NCBI GenBank assembly: GCA_959603585.1
Contig: CAUGYD010000004.1
Location: forward strand, 161,369-225,368
Direction of reading: 5' to 3'
DNA length: 64,000 nt
DNA from: Scatosoma sp900555925
Lineage (GTDB): Bacteria; Bacillota; Clostridia; Christensenellales; Borkfalkiaceae
The translations under genes and the position numbers were made by a program. A model generated the notes under the pieces. It saw only the letters and a list, made by a program, of their open reading frames with translations, searched no databases and was not told the DNA's origin. This document shows, in pieces, positions 9,320 to 18,034 of this stretch (positions within the stretch are counted from its first letter, which is position 1; every line of letters starts with the position of its first letter).

Positions 9320-10365
9320 ATCTACGGGAATTTTATAAAAATAAACGAGTTTTGATAACCGGACATACGGGTTTCAAAGGCAGCTGGCTGACCTTTTGGC
9401 TGCATGAAATGGACGCGGAAGTATGTGGGTATGCCTTGGAAGCACCGAAAGATTCCCTCTATGACCTTATCGACGGAGACGGCTTGTGTGTCTCCCGCAT
9501 CGGCGACATTGCGGATTTCGAGCATTTGAAAGAAGTATTTGACGCCTTTTCTCCCGAAATCGTCTTTCATTTGGCGGCTCAGCCGATCGTGCGGGAAGGC
9601 TATCGCGCTCCGCGGACGACCTATCTCACCAACGTAATGGGGACTGTCAATCTTTTGGAGTGTATCAGATTGAACGGAAAAGTGCGGTCTTTTCTCAATG
9701 TGACGACGGATAAAGTTTATAAGAACGAGGAATGGGAATGGGGGTACCGCGAGAGCGAACCGCTCGACGGATACGATCCCTATTCCAACAGTAAATCCTG
9801 TTCGGAATTGGCGACGCATGCCTATAAGAATTCTTTTTTGGGCGCGGCGGGGACGGCAGTTTCTACTGCGCGGGCGGGCAACGTGATCGGCGGGGGAGAT
9901 TTTGCTCCCGACAGAATCATTCCCGATTGTGTGCGCGCGGCTTCGGCGGGGGAGAACATTGTCGTGAGAAATCCGTATTCCGTTCGGCCGTATCAGCACG
10001 TTTTGGAACCTCTGTCGGCGTATCTGACGATTGCGGCGGAACAGTTCGTGGACGGAAAAAAAGCGGGATATTACAATGTGGGGCCGAATGAGGACGATTG
10101 TTGCCGTACGGGCGCTTTGGTGGAAATTTTTATCCGCGCATGGGGAGAAGGAATCGGGTGGATAGACAGGCACGACGGCGGTCCGCACGAAGCGAACTTT
10201 CTCAAACTCGATTGCTCGAAAATAAAAAGGACCTTTGATTGGAAACCGCGCTGGAATATAAAGTCGGCGGTGGAAAAGACCGTGGAATGGGAAAAATGCC
10301 ACCTTTCGGGCGGAGATCTCAGGACCTGTATGAAAAGACAGATATGCGAATTTATAAACGGGTGA
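9313..10365 (+). CDS. rfbG: CDP-glucose 4,6-dehydratase
   Basis: Converts CDP-glucose to CDP-4-keto-6-deoxyglucose using bound NAD. The 350-residue extended SDR has GHTGFKGSW at 17-25 (the family's NAD motif), TTDK at 131-134, and the catalytic Y157/K161 in YDPYSNSK. The segment RAGNVIGGGDF...DRIIPDCVRA is characteristic of RfbG. ATG 9313 is chosen because GGAGTGG precedes it and an ATG further upstream lies inside rfbF. It acts between the products of the neighbouring rfbF and rfbH genes. Confidence 0.95.
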   Translation: MVNLREFYKNKRVLITGHTGFKGSWLTFWLHEMDAEVCGYALEAPKDSLYDLIDGDGLCVSRIGDIADFEHLKEVFDAFSPEIVFHLAAQPIVREGYRAPRTTYLTNVMGTVNLLECIRLNGKVRSFLNVTTDKVYKNEEWEWGYRESEPLDGYDPYSNSKSCSELATHAYKNSFLGAAGTAVSTARAGNVIGGGDFAPDRIIPDCVRAASAGENIVVRNPYSVRPYQHVLEPLSAYLTIAAEQFVDGKKAGYYNVGPNEDDCCRTGALVEIFIRAWGEGIGWIDRHDGGPHEANFLKLDCSKIKRTFDWKPRWNIKSAVEKTVEWEKCHLSGGDLRTCMKRQICEFING

Positions 10366-10377
10366 ATACAGCGAATA

Positions 10378-11706
10378 ATGGACAATAAAGAACGAGATAA
10401 AAAAGAAATTTTGCGCCTCGTGGCGGAATACTGCAATAAATATCATAAACCGAAAGCCTTTTGTGAGGGAGATAAAATTCACTATGCGGCACGGGTGTAC
10501 GGCGAAGAAGAGATGACCAATCTCGTGGACAGCGCCCTCGATTTTTGGCTGACTTCGGGCGAGTATACGGAAAAATTTGAAAACGATTTTGCGGCATTTT
10601 TGGGCGTAAAGAAAGCATTTTTGGTCAACAGCGGTTCGTCTGCGAATCTTCTCGCGTTCATGGCGCTAACCTCTCCTCTTTTGGGCGAACGCAGAATCTG
10701 CCGCGGGGACGAAATCATTACGGTTGCGGCGGGTTTTCCGACCACCGTTACTCCCGCCATTCAGTACGGAGCGGTTCCCGTATTCGTGGATATCACCATT
10801 CCGCAATACAATATCGATGTTTCGATGCTGGAAAGAGCGCTGTCCCCTAAGACCAAGGCGGTAATGATAGCGCATACGTTGGGAAACCCGTTCGACCTTT
10901 CCGCCGTGAAAGCCTTCTGCGAAAGAAATCGTCTGTGGCTGGTAGAGGACAACTGCGATGCGCTCGGTTCCAAGTACACGATAGACGGACAGGAGAAATA
11001 TACGGGTACGATCGGCGATATCGGCACGTCGAGCTTTTATCCCCCGCATCATATTACGATGGGGGAAGGCGGGGCGGTCTATACGAGTAATTTGCTCCTT
11101 GCGAAAATCATTCGTTCGTTCCGCGATTGGGGCAGAGACTGCGTTTGTCCCTCCGGTACGGATAACCTGTGCAGTCATCGTTTTGACAGACAATACGGGG
11201 AACTGCCGCTGGGTTACGATCATAAGTATGTTTATTCGCATTTTGGATATAATCTGAAAGCTACGGATATGCAGGCCGCCATCGGCTGTGCTCAGCTCAA
11301 ACGGATAGAGGACTTTGCCGCGCGTCGCCGTCATAATTTTTCCCGCTTGAAAGAGGGCTTGAAAGGGTATACGGATAAAATCATACTTCCCGAGGCCTGC
11401 CCTTCCTCCGAGCCGAGCTGGTTCGGCTTTCTCATTACCTGTAAAGAGGGTGTGGATGCGAATAAAGTCGTGGAATATATTGAAAAACGCGGCGTGCAGA
11501 CGCGTCGGCTGTTTGCGGGAAATCTGACAAAACATCCCTGTTTCGACGAAATGCGAAAGACGGGAGAAGGGTACCGAATCGTCGGAAAGCTCGAAAATAC
11601 GGACAGGATTACTACATCTACGTTTTGGGTCGGCGTCTATCCGGGCATGACGGACGAAATGACGGATTATATGCTGAAAGTAATAAAGGAAGCGTTGTCG
11701 CTGTAA
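10378..11706 (+). CDS. rfbH: CDP-4-keto-6-deoxyglucose-3-dehydrase (E1)
   Basis: E1 is a PMP-dependent [2Fe-2S] enzyme that removes the C3 hydroxyl on the way to CDP-3,6-dideoxyhexoses. In the 442-residue protein the usual PLP-binding lysine is a histidine (YPPHHITMGEGG, H224-H225), the hallmark of RfbH/E1. The iron-sulfur ligand spacing C255-x1-C257-x7-C265 is present, with a further cysteine at 193 in VEDNCDA. Its partner reductase (E3, RfbI/AscD type) is not seen in this window, so an unlinked or unrelated electron donor must serve. The ribosome site is weak (GGGTGA); the start is fixed mainly by homology. Confidence 0.95.
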   Translation: MDNKERDKKEILRLVAEYCNKYHKPKAFCEGDKIHYAARVYGEEEMTNLVDSALDFWLTSGEYTEKFENDFAAFLGVKKAFLVNSGSSANLLAFMALTSPLLGERRICRGDEIITVAAGFPTTVTPAIQYGAVPVFVDITIPQYNIDVSMLERALSPKTKAVMIAHTLGNPFDLSAVKAFCERNRLWLVEDNCDALGSKYTIDGQEKYTGTIGDIGTSSFYPPHHITMGEGGAVYTSNLLLAKIIRSFRDWGRDCVCPSGTDNLCSHRFDRQYGELPLGYDHKYVYSHFGYNLKATDMQAAIGCAQLKRIEDFAARRRHNFSRLKEGLKGYTDKIILPEACPSSEPSWFGFLITCKEGVDANKVVEYIEKRGVQTRRLFAGNLTKHPCFDEMRKTGEGYRIVGKLENTDRITTSTFWVGVYPGMTDEMTDYMLKVIKEALSL

Positions 11707-11738
11707 AGGGCGGCCGCGGGATTGGTTTTACGGAGATT

Positions 11739-12686
11739 ATGCAAACGGAAATCCAAAGGAAAAAGATAAGTTTTCTCATTCCCTGTTATAACGAGGAGGA
11801 AAACGTAATACCTTTAAGCGAGGCGATCATCGCGCAGACGGAAAAGCTGTCTTGCGGCTACGACTACGAACTGATTTTTATCGATAACTGTTCCACAGAC
11901 GGCACGCGCGCGAAGCTGGAACAGCTCTGCGCGGGGAATAAACGGATAAAAGCAATTTTCAACGCGCGGAATTTCGGGCAGTTCAATTCTCCCTTTTACG
12001 GAATTTTACAGACCTCGGGGGATTGTGTCATCACCATGTGCGCGGATTTTCAGGACCCGCCCGAAATGATTCCGTCCTTGGTTTCGGAATGGGAAAAGGG
12101 CTATAAAATCGTCTGCGCGGTAAAGACGAAGAGCGAGGAAAAGAGATTTGTGCGTTTTCTTCGTACCGTGTACTATAAACTCGTTCATCGGTTTTCCGAC
12201 GTGGAGCAAATCGAGCACTTTACGGGTTCCGGGCTATACGATAAGAGCTTTGTGGACGTCCTGCGCACTTTGGACGATCCCGCGCCGTTCATGCGCGGCA
12301 TCGTGGCGGAATTGGGGTATAAGAAGATAGAAATTCCCTATACACAGCAAAAGCGCCGCGCGGGAAAGACGCATAATAATTTTCATACTCTGTATGACGC
12401 GGCGATGCTCAGTTTCACGCAATATACGAAATTTCCGATCCGTTTCATCATGTTTTTCGGGATCGTTCTGAACCTGCTGAGCGTGGCGGGAGGAATAGCC
12501 TGCCTCGTATTTCATTGCCTGCATTATAACGTATTGGGGCCCGCGCTCTTTTGCGGTATGGGATTTTTCTCTTCGTTCACCTTTATTTTTATGAGTATTC
12601 TCGGAGAATATCTCCTGAACGTAAAGACGAAAGTCAATCGTCGTCCGCTGGTCATCGAAGAAAAGCGAATCAATTTCGACGAATAG
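11739..12686 (+). CDS. Glycosyltransferase family 2 with C-terminal membrane anchor
   Basis: A 315-residue GT2 of the DPM1/GtrB/ArnC type. IPCYNEEENV near the N-terminus, DNCSTDGT and DFQDPPEMI (the DxD-like metal site) define the GT-A domain. Two transmembrane helices near residues 228-290 end in SILGEYL, as in polyprenyl-phosphate glycosyltransferases. The likely role is charging undecaprenyl phosphate with a sugar for the GT-C enzyme of the same operon (inference). ATG 11739 is chosen because CGGAG precedes it; an earlier in-frame start would overlap rfbH. Confidence 0.88.
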   Translation: MQTEIQRKKISFLIPCYNEEENVIPLSEAIIAQTEKLSCGYDYELIFIDNCSTDGTRAKLEQLCAGNKRIKAIFNARNFGQFNSPFYGILQTSGDCVITMCADFQDPPEMIPSLVSEWEKGYKIVCAVKTKSEEKRFVRFLRTVYYKLVHRFSDVEQIEHFTGSGLYDKSFVDVLRTLDDPAPFMRGIVAELGYKKIEIPYTQQKRRAGKTHNNFHTLYDAAMLSFTQYTKFPIRFIMFFGIVLNLLSVAGGIACLVFHCLHYNVLGPALFCGMGFFSSFTFIFMSILGEYLLNVKTKVNRRPLVIEEKRINFDE

Positions 12687-12741
12687 AAGCGGGGCAGAAT
12701 TTTATATTTGATCGAAAAAGCTCCTTAAAAAGGATAAGAGG

Positions 12742-12768
12742 ACGGCCGCCCGTACATCGGGCGGCCGT
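12742..12768 (+). terminator. Terminator at the end of the glycan operon
   Basis: An 11-bp perfect stem, ACGGCCGCCCG with CGGGCGGCCGT around TACAT, is followed by TTATTTTCTTTT. It lies between convergent genes (GT2 on plus, AraC regulator on minus). Confidence 0.85.
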
Positions 12769-13686
12769 TTATTTTCTTTTTTCCGTAAGCGGCGGAAATT
12801 TTTCGATGGATTTCTTTTCGCCGCGATACTGCGACGGCGTCATTTTCATGCGCGCCTTGAAGAGTTTGAAGAAAGCATTGGGCGTCATTCCCACACCTTC
12901 CGCGACGGCCTGAACGGGCATATCCGTTCGTTTGAGAAGCTGACAGGCCTCGTTGAATCTGAGATTCAGAAGGTATTCTCCCGGGGAGACGTCCAGATAC
13001 TTTTTGAAGAGCACGGAAAAATAAGCTCGGCTCAGAAACAGTCTTTCCGAGACGTCCGCGACGGAGATTCCGCCCGAATATTCGGTATTCATAATATCGA
13101 CAGCCCGATTGATGATGTCGTTTACGGAGGAGGGGCGTTCCGCGCTTTTGTTTTCCAACAGTACGCTGAAAATATCATAGAAAGCCGCGAGAATTTTCGG
13201 CTGTAAGGAACAGTCTATCACGTTTTCCGTCTGCGACTGTTTCAGACACTCGTAAATTCTCTTAAAGGAACGTTTTACGACGGGAGAAGGCAGATTCCTG
13301 ACGGGCGACGCGGCGTTCAGTCCGCTCTGGGAAAGGAGCATGTCCGCATAGACTCCGGAAAAAGAGACCCAATAATAGCGATAGGGATTTCCCTTTTTGG
13401 CGTAATATTTCACGGGAATGCCCCGCGGCAGGAGAAAGAGGGAATTTTTGGAGAGGGGATAAGCCTTTCCCCCGCATTCCAAAGTCCCTTCTCCGTCGGT
13501 CACGTATTGCAGAATATCCCGTTTGTTTCCCGAATTTTCATATAAATGCCTGGTCTTTGCCTGAAGTCCCGCATTGTATATCCAAACGTCGACCGTTTCA
13601 AAGAAGCGGTTGTATACGGTGATATTATTAAAACGGCCGCCCTTTTTAAGGGCGGCCCGAATTTCCTTTTTTGGAACTTTTTCCAT
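12769..13686 (-). CDS. AraC-family transcriptional regulator
   Basis: A 305-residue protein. Residues about 20-110 form a cupin-like sugar-sensing domain (LPRGIPVKYYAKKGNPYRYY). The C-terminal 100 residues hold two helix-turn-helix motifs (ISVADVSERLFLSRAYFSVL and MPVQAVAEGVGMTPNAFFKL) and the AraC end MTPSQYR. ATG 13686 follows GGGGGAA at ideal distance. It is the last gene of a minus-strand unit after the GH27 and small zinc-protein genes, so it may sense alpha-galactosides and control the unit (inference). The GH27 upstream region contains two promoters it could act on. Confidence 0.9.
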   Translation of the reverse strand: MEKVPKKEIRAALKKGGRFNNITVYNRFFETVDVWIYNAGLQAKTRHLYENSGNKRDILQYVTDGEGTLECGGKAYPLSKNSLFLLPRGIPVKYYAKKGNPYRYYWVSFSGVYADMLLSQSGLNAASPVRNLPSPVVKRSFKRIYECLKQSQTENVIDCSLQPKILAAFYDIFSVLLENKSAERPSSVNDIINRAVDIMNTEYSGGISVADVSERLFLSRAYFSVLFKKYLDVSPGEYLLNLRFNEACQLLKRTDMPVQAVAEGVGMTPNAFFKLFKARMKMTPSQYRGEKKSIEKFPPLTEKRK

Positions 13687-13712
13687 AGTATTCCCCCTTT
13701 TTGAAAAGAATA

Positions 13713-13946
13713 TCACAAAAGGGGACGTTTGTCAAGCGACTCGTTCTCCTTTTCCCGCTGTGCGAATAAAAGGCAGCCCGCACGCCTGTATTCTTCCGTT
13801 TTTTCCCGCAGCCGCTCTTCGCTGACGTTCAATTTTTTTGACAGACAGCACAGGCAGAAGAATTCTTCCGCATCGCGGCGGATCAATTTTTTATTCAGGC
13901 CCATTTCGTCGTAAGAAACGGGCCTTTTGCAGTGTTTGCAGAGCAT
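13713..13946 (-). CDS. Small zinc-ribbon protein, function unknown
   Basis: A 77-residue protein starting MLCKHCKRPVSYDEMGLNKK with two CxxC pairs (C3/C6 and C31/C34), a probable zinc site, followed by a helical, charged C-terminal half. The YDEMGLNKK and AEEFFC segments resemble a conserved uncharacterised family in Clostridia. It starts 4 bp after the stop of the GH27 gene and ends 26 bp before the AraC gene, so it is transcribed with them. I cannot assign a function. Confidence 0.75.
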   Translation of the reverse strand: MLCKHCKRPVSYDEMGLNKKLIRRDAEEFFCLCCLSKKLNVSEERLREKTEEYRRAGCLLFAQREKENESLDKRPLL

Positions 13947-13950
13947 GGGC

Positions 13951-15081
13951 TCAATCGGTATTCTTTACTTTCATGCGATAAACTTCGCAGGTATGCCCCT
14001 CGATATCGACGGACAGAGTCCCGTTGACGGCGCATTTTTCGGAGCCCGTATAAACTTCCGTCCCGACGAGCGTCCTTCCCTGCAAGAAGGGAATTCCCAA
14101 ATCGTCCGCGGCGACCCAGAGATTCGCGGGGGCGTCGGAAAGATTGAAGAATCCCACGGCAATGTCTCCGTTTGCGAGGGCGCGCACGATGATCGGGAAA
14201 TCGTCGTTTCCGGCAAATTTGAAGAGATAGGGGCGATTGCAGCGCGGATCCTGCTGAATATCTATCAGAGCGCGGTTTGTGAGTATCGCCTTTGTCTCTT
14301 TCGTCATGCTCCGAATATCGCAACCGATCATGAGCGGGGATTCGAGCAGACACCATGCGGCAAAATGTAACTTGTATTCGTTTTCGGAGCATCCCGTAAG
14401 TCCTACGTTTCCGCGCCCGTTCATTCCCACGATCAGCATATCCATATCGTTGAAACAACCTTGACCGCCGAAGGGCAGAATATCGTATTGCTGTTTGATG
14501 AGGCTTTTGACCGATTCCCAGGAATCGAAGATGTCCCCCGTGGAACGCCACATGTTCGCCCCCGTGGAGCCGATCCATTCATGAGTTTTGTCCGCGCCCC
14601 AGCTGCAACCGCTGAACAGAATATCCCGCCCGCAGTTTGCGAGGGCGAGCCCCATGCGGCGATAGAGCATTTTTCCGTCTGCGAAATTGGGCTTGAAGCA
14701 GTAATCGTATTTGAGAAAATCGACGCCCCATTCCGCGAAGGCCGCCGCGTCTGCGAATTCATGATTATAACTTGCGGGGTACCTCGCGCAGGTCATCGTG
14801 CCGCAGCAGGAATACATTCCGAATTTGAGCCCTTTGGAGTGTATGTAGTCGGCGACATATTTCATGCCGTGCGGGAATTTCGCGGGATCGGGAACGAGAT
14901 TTCCCGCTTTGTCGCGTTCGCGCAGAGCCCAGCAGTCGTCGATGACGATATATTCGTATCCTTCGTCTTTCAAGCCCGTTTCTACCATAGCGTCGGCCGA
15001 TTGCAGAATGAGTTCTTCGCTGATGTTTTGCGCGAAGGTGTTCCAAGTGTTCCAGCCCATGGGCGGCAAATGTTTGATCAT
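13951..15081 (-). CDS. Alpha-galactosidase, GH27
   Basis: A 376-residue GH27 enzyme that releases terminal alpha-galactose from raffinose-type sugars or galactomannan. The N-terminus MGWNTWNTF and VIDDCW are family signatures. The nucleophile is D126 in FLKYDYC and the acid/base aspartate is in WRSTGDI. There is no signal peptide, so it is cytoplasmic and acts on imported oligosaccharides. ATG 15081 is preceded by GAGAGGAT on the minus strand; an earlier in-frame ATG lies in the promoter region. It is first of a three-gene minus unit and divergent from rbsK. Confidence 0.94.
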   Translation of the reverse strand: MIKHLPPMGWNTWNTFAQNISEELILQSADAMVETGLKDEGYEYIVIDDCWALRERDKAGNLVPDPAKFPHGMKYVADYIHSKGLKFGMYSCCGTMTCARYPASYNHEFADAAAFAEWGVDFLKYDYCFKPNFADGKMLYRRMGLALANCGRDILFSGCSWGADKTHEWIGSTGANMWRSTGDIFDSWESVKSLIKQQYDILPFGGQGCFNDMDMLIVGMNGRGNVGLTGCSENEYKLHFAAWCLLESPLMIGCDIRSMTKETKAILTNRALIDIQQDPRCNRPYLFKFAGNDDFPIIVRALANGDIAVGFFNLSDAPANLWVAADDLGIPFLQGRTLVGTEVYTGSEKCAVNGTLSVDIEGHTCEVYRMKVKNTD

Positions 15082-15154
15082 AATTTTTATCCTCTCTCCG
15101 AAAATAAATTTCCCCTCGGCAGCCGAGTACGCCCCCCGAGAGTTTTCTGCTTGC

Positions 15155-15223
15155 AGTATAGCACAACCAAATGGAAAAATCAATTTATTTTTGTTGTATA
15201 AAAATGTAATTTTGTTTTGTCAA
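15155..15223 (-). promoter_or_regulatory. Two tandem promoters for the GH27 unit
   Basis: Read on the minus strand, the distal promoter is TTGACA (15218-15223) and TATACA (15195-15200), 17 bp apart. The proximal one is TTGATT (15178-15183) and TATACT (15155-15160), also 17 bp apart. The two suggest a constitutive and a regulated start, but this is not shown. Confidence 0.6.
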
Positions 15224-15270
15224 AACGCATGGATTTTTATCCGAAAGGAAAAATTTTTTCCTTTTGCATA

Positions 15271-15299
15271 TTGACAAATTTGTTTCGATATGTTATACT
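15271..15299 (+). promoter_or_regulatory. rbsK promoter
   Basis: TTGACA (15271-15276) and TATACT (15294-15299) with a 17-bp spacer. The expected transcription start falls on the adjoining operator. Confidence 0.8.
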
Positions 15300-15306
15300 T
15301 TAATTA

Positions 15307-15322
15307 AGTAAAACGTTTTACT
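15307..15322 (+). promoter_or_regulatory. LacI-type operator of rbsK-rbsR
   Basis: AGTAAAACGTTTTACT is a perfect 16-bp palindrome with the central CG step typical of LacI/RbsR operators. It begins 7 bp after the -10 box, where a bound repressor would block initiation. The repressor gene is the second gene of the unit. Confidence 0.85.
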
Positions 15323-15348
15323 AATCATTTATAGTCAGGAGGAGAACA

Positions 15349-16245
15349 ATGAAAATATTCGTGGTGGGAAGCTTGAATATGGATTTGGTCATCAAAGCGC
15401 CATTCATGCCCGAAAACGGAATGACGATCGGCGGGGAAGGTTTTATGACGAATCCGGGCGGAAAGGGAGCCAATCAGGCGGCGGCGATCGGGAAGCTGGG
15501 CGGCAACGTCCGCATGGTGGGGTGTGTAGGCGAGGCGTTCGGCGCAGAGTTGAAGGGCGCGCTGGACGGTTACGGAGTAAATACGGAATACGTAAAATCG
15601 GTCGGCGGAGTTTCCAGCGGCATCGCGGTCATCATCGTGGTGGACGGGGATAACCGAATCATTCTCGACGCGGGCGCCAACGCGAAAGTGAGCGAATCGC
15701 TCGTGGACGAAGCGTTGAAGGAAGCGGAGGCGGGGGATTATCTCGTTTCCCAGCTGGAAATCGATTTGTCCATCGTGGAATACGCGCTGAAAAAAGCCAA
15801 AGAAAAGGGCATGGTGACGTTGCTCAATCCCGCTCCCGCGGCGAAACTTTCCGAGGGGATTCTCGCAAACAGCGACTATTTTATTCCCAACCAATCGGAA
15901 GCTGAATTTTATACGGGGATTTATCCCGAAGACGAAGCGTCCGCAAAGAAGTGTGCGGAAAAATTGTCCGAACAGGGCGTAAAAAACGTCGTCGTCACGA
16001 TGGGTTCCAAAGGTTCCGCCTGCGTCGCGGACGGAAAATATTATAAAGCGGAATGTTTCAAGGCAAAGGCGGTGGACACCACGGCCGCGGGGGATACGTA
16101 TGTGGGAGCGCTGGTCACAAAACTTTCCGAAGGCGCGGGAATAGAAGAAGCGATGACGTTTGCGAGTAAGGCTTCCTCCGTTACGGTCACGCGGCGCGGC
16201 GCACAACAGTCGATTCCTTTCCGCGCGGAAGTGGAGGCTCTGTGA
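15349..16245 (+). CDS. rbsK: Ribokinase
   Basis: Phosphorylates ribose to ribose-5-phosphate with ATP. The 298-residue PfkB-family protein shows the N-terminal NPGGKGANQA sugar-binding glycine motif and the ATP/anion-hole motif DTTAAGDTYVGAL, with the catalytic base D249. The length is standard. It starts behind a strong AGGAGG and ends in a GTGA overlap with the LacI-type regulator. No ribose transporter or RbsD lies nearby, so ribose may come from nucleoside breakdown or another importer. Confidence 0.94.
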   Translation: MKIFVVGSLNMDLVIKAPFMPENGMTIGGEGFMTNPGGKGANQAAAIGKLGGNVRMVGCVGEAFGAELKGALDGYGVNTEYVKSVGGVSSGIAVIIVVDGDNRIILDAGANAKVSESLVDEALKEAEAGDYLVSQLEIDLSIVEYALKKAKEKGMVTLLNPAPAAKLSEGILANSDYFIPNQSEAEFYTGIYPEDEASAKKCAEKLSEQGVKNVVVTMGSKGSACVADGKYYKAECFKAKAVDTTAAGDTYVGALVTKLSEGAGIEEAMTFASKASSVTVTRRGAQQSIPFRAEVEAL

Positions 16246-17276
16246 GCGCGCGCGGAAAACGCGCTACCATTAAAGACGTGGCGGCTTTCGCGGGCGTCTC
16301 CGTCACGACCGTGTCTTTCGTTTTGAACGGGCGCGGCGGGTCCGTTCCCGAACGCACGGCGGAGCGCGTCCGCACCGCGGCGGAAACGCTGGGCTATCGT
16401 CCGGATTTTGCCGCGCGGTCCATGGTCATGCGCCGTACGAATTTGGTGGGGGTGCTCGTCCCCGATATTTCCAACGGATTTTTTGCGGAAATGGTGGGAC
16501 ATATTCAGAGGGCGCTCGCGGCCTGCGGCTACGACGTCATTCTCTGTAACGGCGGGGAGAGCTTTGAAAACGACCTGAAATATCTGAAAATTTTTGCGGA
16601 CAGGAAAACGGACGGATTGATTTTAACGCCGAGCGAGGCTTCCCTGTCGGATGAACGCTGCGGAGAATTTCTCTCCGCATTGTCCGAGATCGATATTCCG
16701 CATGTCTTTCTCGACCGTTTTCCTTCGGCCGCGAGTTCTCCGTGTTTCGCCGCGGATAACGAGGAGAGCAGTTTTCTAATGACGCGCTATCTTTTAGCTC
16801 TCGGCCACGAACGGATAGGTTTTCTTACGGGGAGTTTGTCCTCCGAAACGAGCCGTCTCCGTCTGCGTGGCGCGGAGCGTGCCTTTTCGGAACGCGGACT
16901 TTCCCTGCGCCGAGAATGGGTCAAAGCGGGCCATTACGATTTTCTTTCGGGAAAGAAAGGCGCGGCGGAGCTGTTTGAAACGGACGTGACGGCGATTTTT
17001 TGTTTCAGCGACGTGCAGGCTTACGGAGTTTGCGCCGCGGCAGGCGAGCTCGGAATGAAAATTCCTTCCGAGCTGTCCGTCGCCGGGTTCGACGATGTTT
17101 TCGGTTCCGCTCTTTTCCGCCCGTCTTTAACGACGCTCCGTCAGCCTGCGGAAAAAATCGCGCGTGCGGCGGCCGGCGCGCTGGTACGGGCGATGAAGGG
17201 AGAAAACAAAATCGAAAGCGCGTTTTTTCCCGCGGAATTGATCGCGCGGGAAAGCACCGCGCCTTTGAACGGTTGA
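16242..17276 (+). CDS. rbsR: LacI-family repressor, probable RbsR
   Basis: A 344-residue LacI/PurR-type repressor. The N-terminal helix-turn-helix TIKDVAAFAGVSVTTVSFVL (residues 9-28) is followed by a hinge and a periplasmic-binding-protein-like core (NLVGVLVPDISNGFFAEMV). The GTG start at 16242 overlaps the rbsK stop by 4 bases, giving coupled translation. Its position and the perfect palindrome in front of rbsK make autoregulation with ribose or ribose-5-phosphate as effector likely (inference). A promoter for the next gene overlaps its stop codon. Confidence 0.9.
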   Translation: MSARGKRATIKDVAAFAGVSVTTVSFVLNGRGGSVPERTAERVRTAAETLGYRPDFAARSMVMRRTNLVGVLVPDISNGFFAEMVGHIQRALAACGYDVILCNGGESFENDLKYLKIFADRKTDGLILTPSEASLSDERCGEFLSALSEIDIPHVFLDRFPSAASSPCFAADNEESSFLMTRYLLALGHERIGFLTGSLSSETSRLRLRGAERAFSERGLSLRREWVKAGHYDFLSGKKGAAELFETDVTAIFCFSDVQAYGVCAAAGELGMKIPSELSVAGFDDVFGSALFRPSLTTLRQPAEKIARAAAGALVRAMKGENKIESAFFPAELIARESTAPLNG

Positions 17277-17302
17277 CAGGGCGGGGAAAAACGTGTTACA
17301 AT
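17273..17302 (+). promoter_or_regulatory. Promoter of the SIMPL-domain gene
   Basis: TTGACA (17273-17278, overlapping the upstream stop codon) and TACAAT (17297-17302) are 18 bp apart, with an extended TG before the -10 box. Confidence 0.65.
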
Positions 17303-17330
17303 GAATTCTGCCGAAAGGAGGTAAAAATTT

Positions 17331-17987
17331 ATGGATAAAATTTTGAAAGTGAGCGGGCGCGGAAAAATTCGTCTGCGTCCCGATACGATTTGCGCGGAAA
17401 TCACGTTACAGGGCACGGACGAGGTCTATTCGGAGGCACTCAGGCGGGCGGAAGAGCAGTTGAAGGAAATAAAAACGGCCGTTGCCTCGGCAGGTTTTGC
17501 GGAGGCCGATCTGAAAACCTCTGATTTTCGGGTGGATACGAAATACGAAAACGTTCGGACGGAAAAGGGGGAATGGACGCAAAAATTCGTCGGGTATCAA
17601 TATACGCATGTATTGAAGCTCCGTTTTCCGGCAGATAACGCGCGCTTGGGCGCGTTTGTTGCGGCGCTGGCCGCGTGTTCGTCCGATCCCGTGTTCTCCT
17701 TCTCCTATACCGTGGCGAACGCGGGAGAGGCCAAGGAATGGCTCTTGCGCGAAGCGGTGAAAGATTGCACGAAAAAAGCGCTCGTTCTCGCGCAGGCCGC
17801 CTGCGTGGAACTTGCGGGAATCCGCGAAATCGACTACTCTTGGGGAGAAAAGGATTTCTCTGTCCGCCCCGTTCAGCCCATGCGCCTGAAAGCTGCCGAA
17901 GCCGTTCCCGCTGCATTCTCCCTCGACGTCACTCCCGACGATATCGAGATTTCCGATACCGTCACCGTCACTTGGGAAATTGCCTGA
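17331..17987 (+). CDS. SIMPL-domain (DUF541) protein
   Basis: A 218-residue protein made almost wholly of a SIMPL/DUF541 domain: the N-terminal ILKVSGRGKIRLRPD strand, a KTSDFRVDTKYE middle and a C-terminal SLDVTPDDIEISDTVTVTWE. Unlike many members it has no signal peptide, so it is probably cytoplasmic. Members include oxidative-stress-linked YggE and eukaryotic SIMPL, but the bacterial role is not established. It is a single-gene unit with its own promoter and terminator. The start follows AAAGGAGG. Confidence 0.85.
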   Translation: MDKILKVSGRGKIRLRPDTICAEITLQGTDEVYSEALRRAEEQLKEIKTAVASAGFAEADLKTSDFRVDTKYENVRTEKGEWTQKFVGYQYTHVLKLRFPADNARLGAFVAALAACSSDPVFSFSYTVANAGEAKEWLLREAVKDCTKKALVLAQAACVELAGIREIDYSWGEKDFSVRPVQPMRLKAAEAVPAAFSLDVTPDDIEISDTVTVTWEIA

Positions 17988-18002
17988 ATCGAACAAAAAT
18001 CC

Positions 18003-18034
18003 AAAGCCTTTCTGCTTTTTGCGGAAAGGCTTTT
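18003..18034 (+). terminator. Terminator after the SIMPL gene
   Basis: AAAGCCTTTC pairs with GGAAAGGCTTT around a T-rich loop and ends in TTTT. It closes the single-gene unit. Confidence 0.85.
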
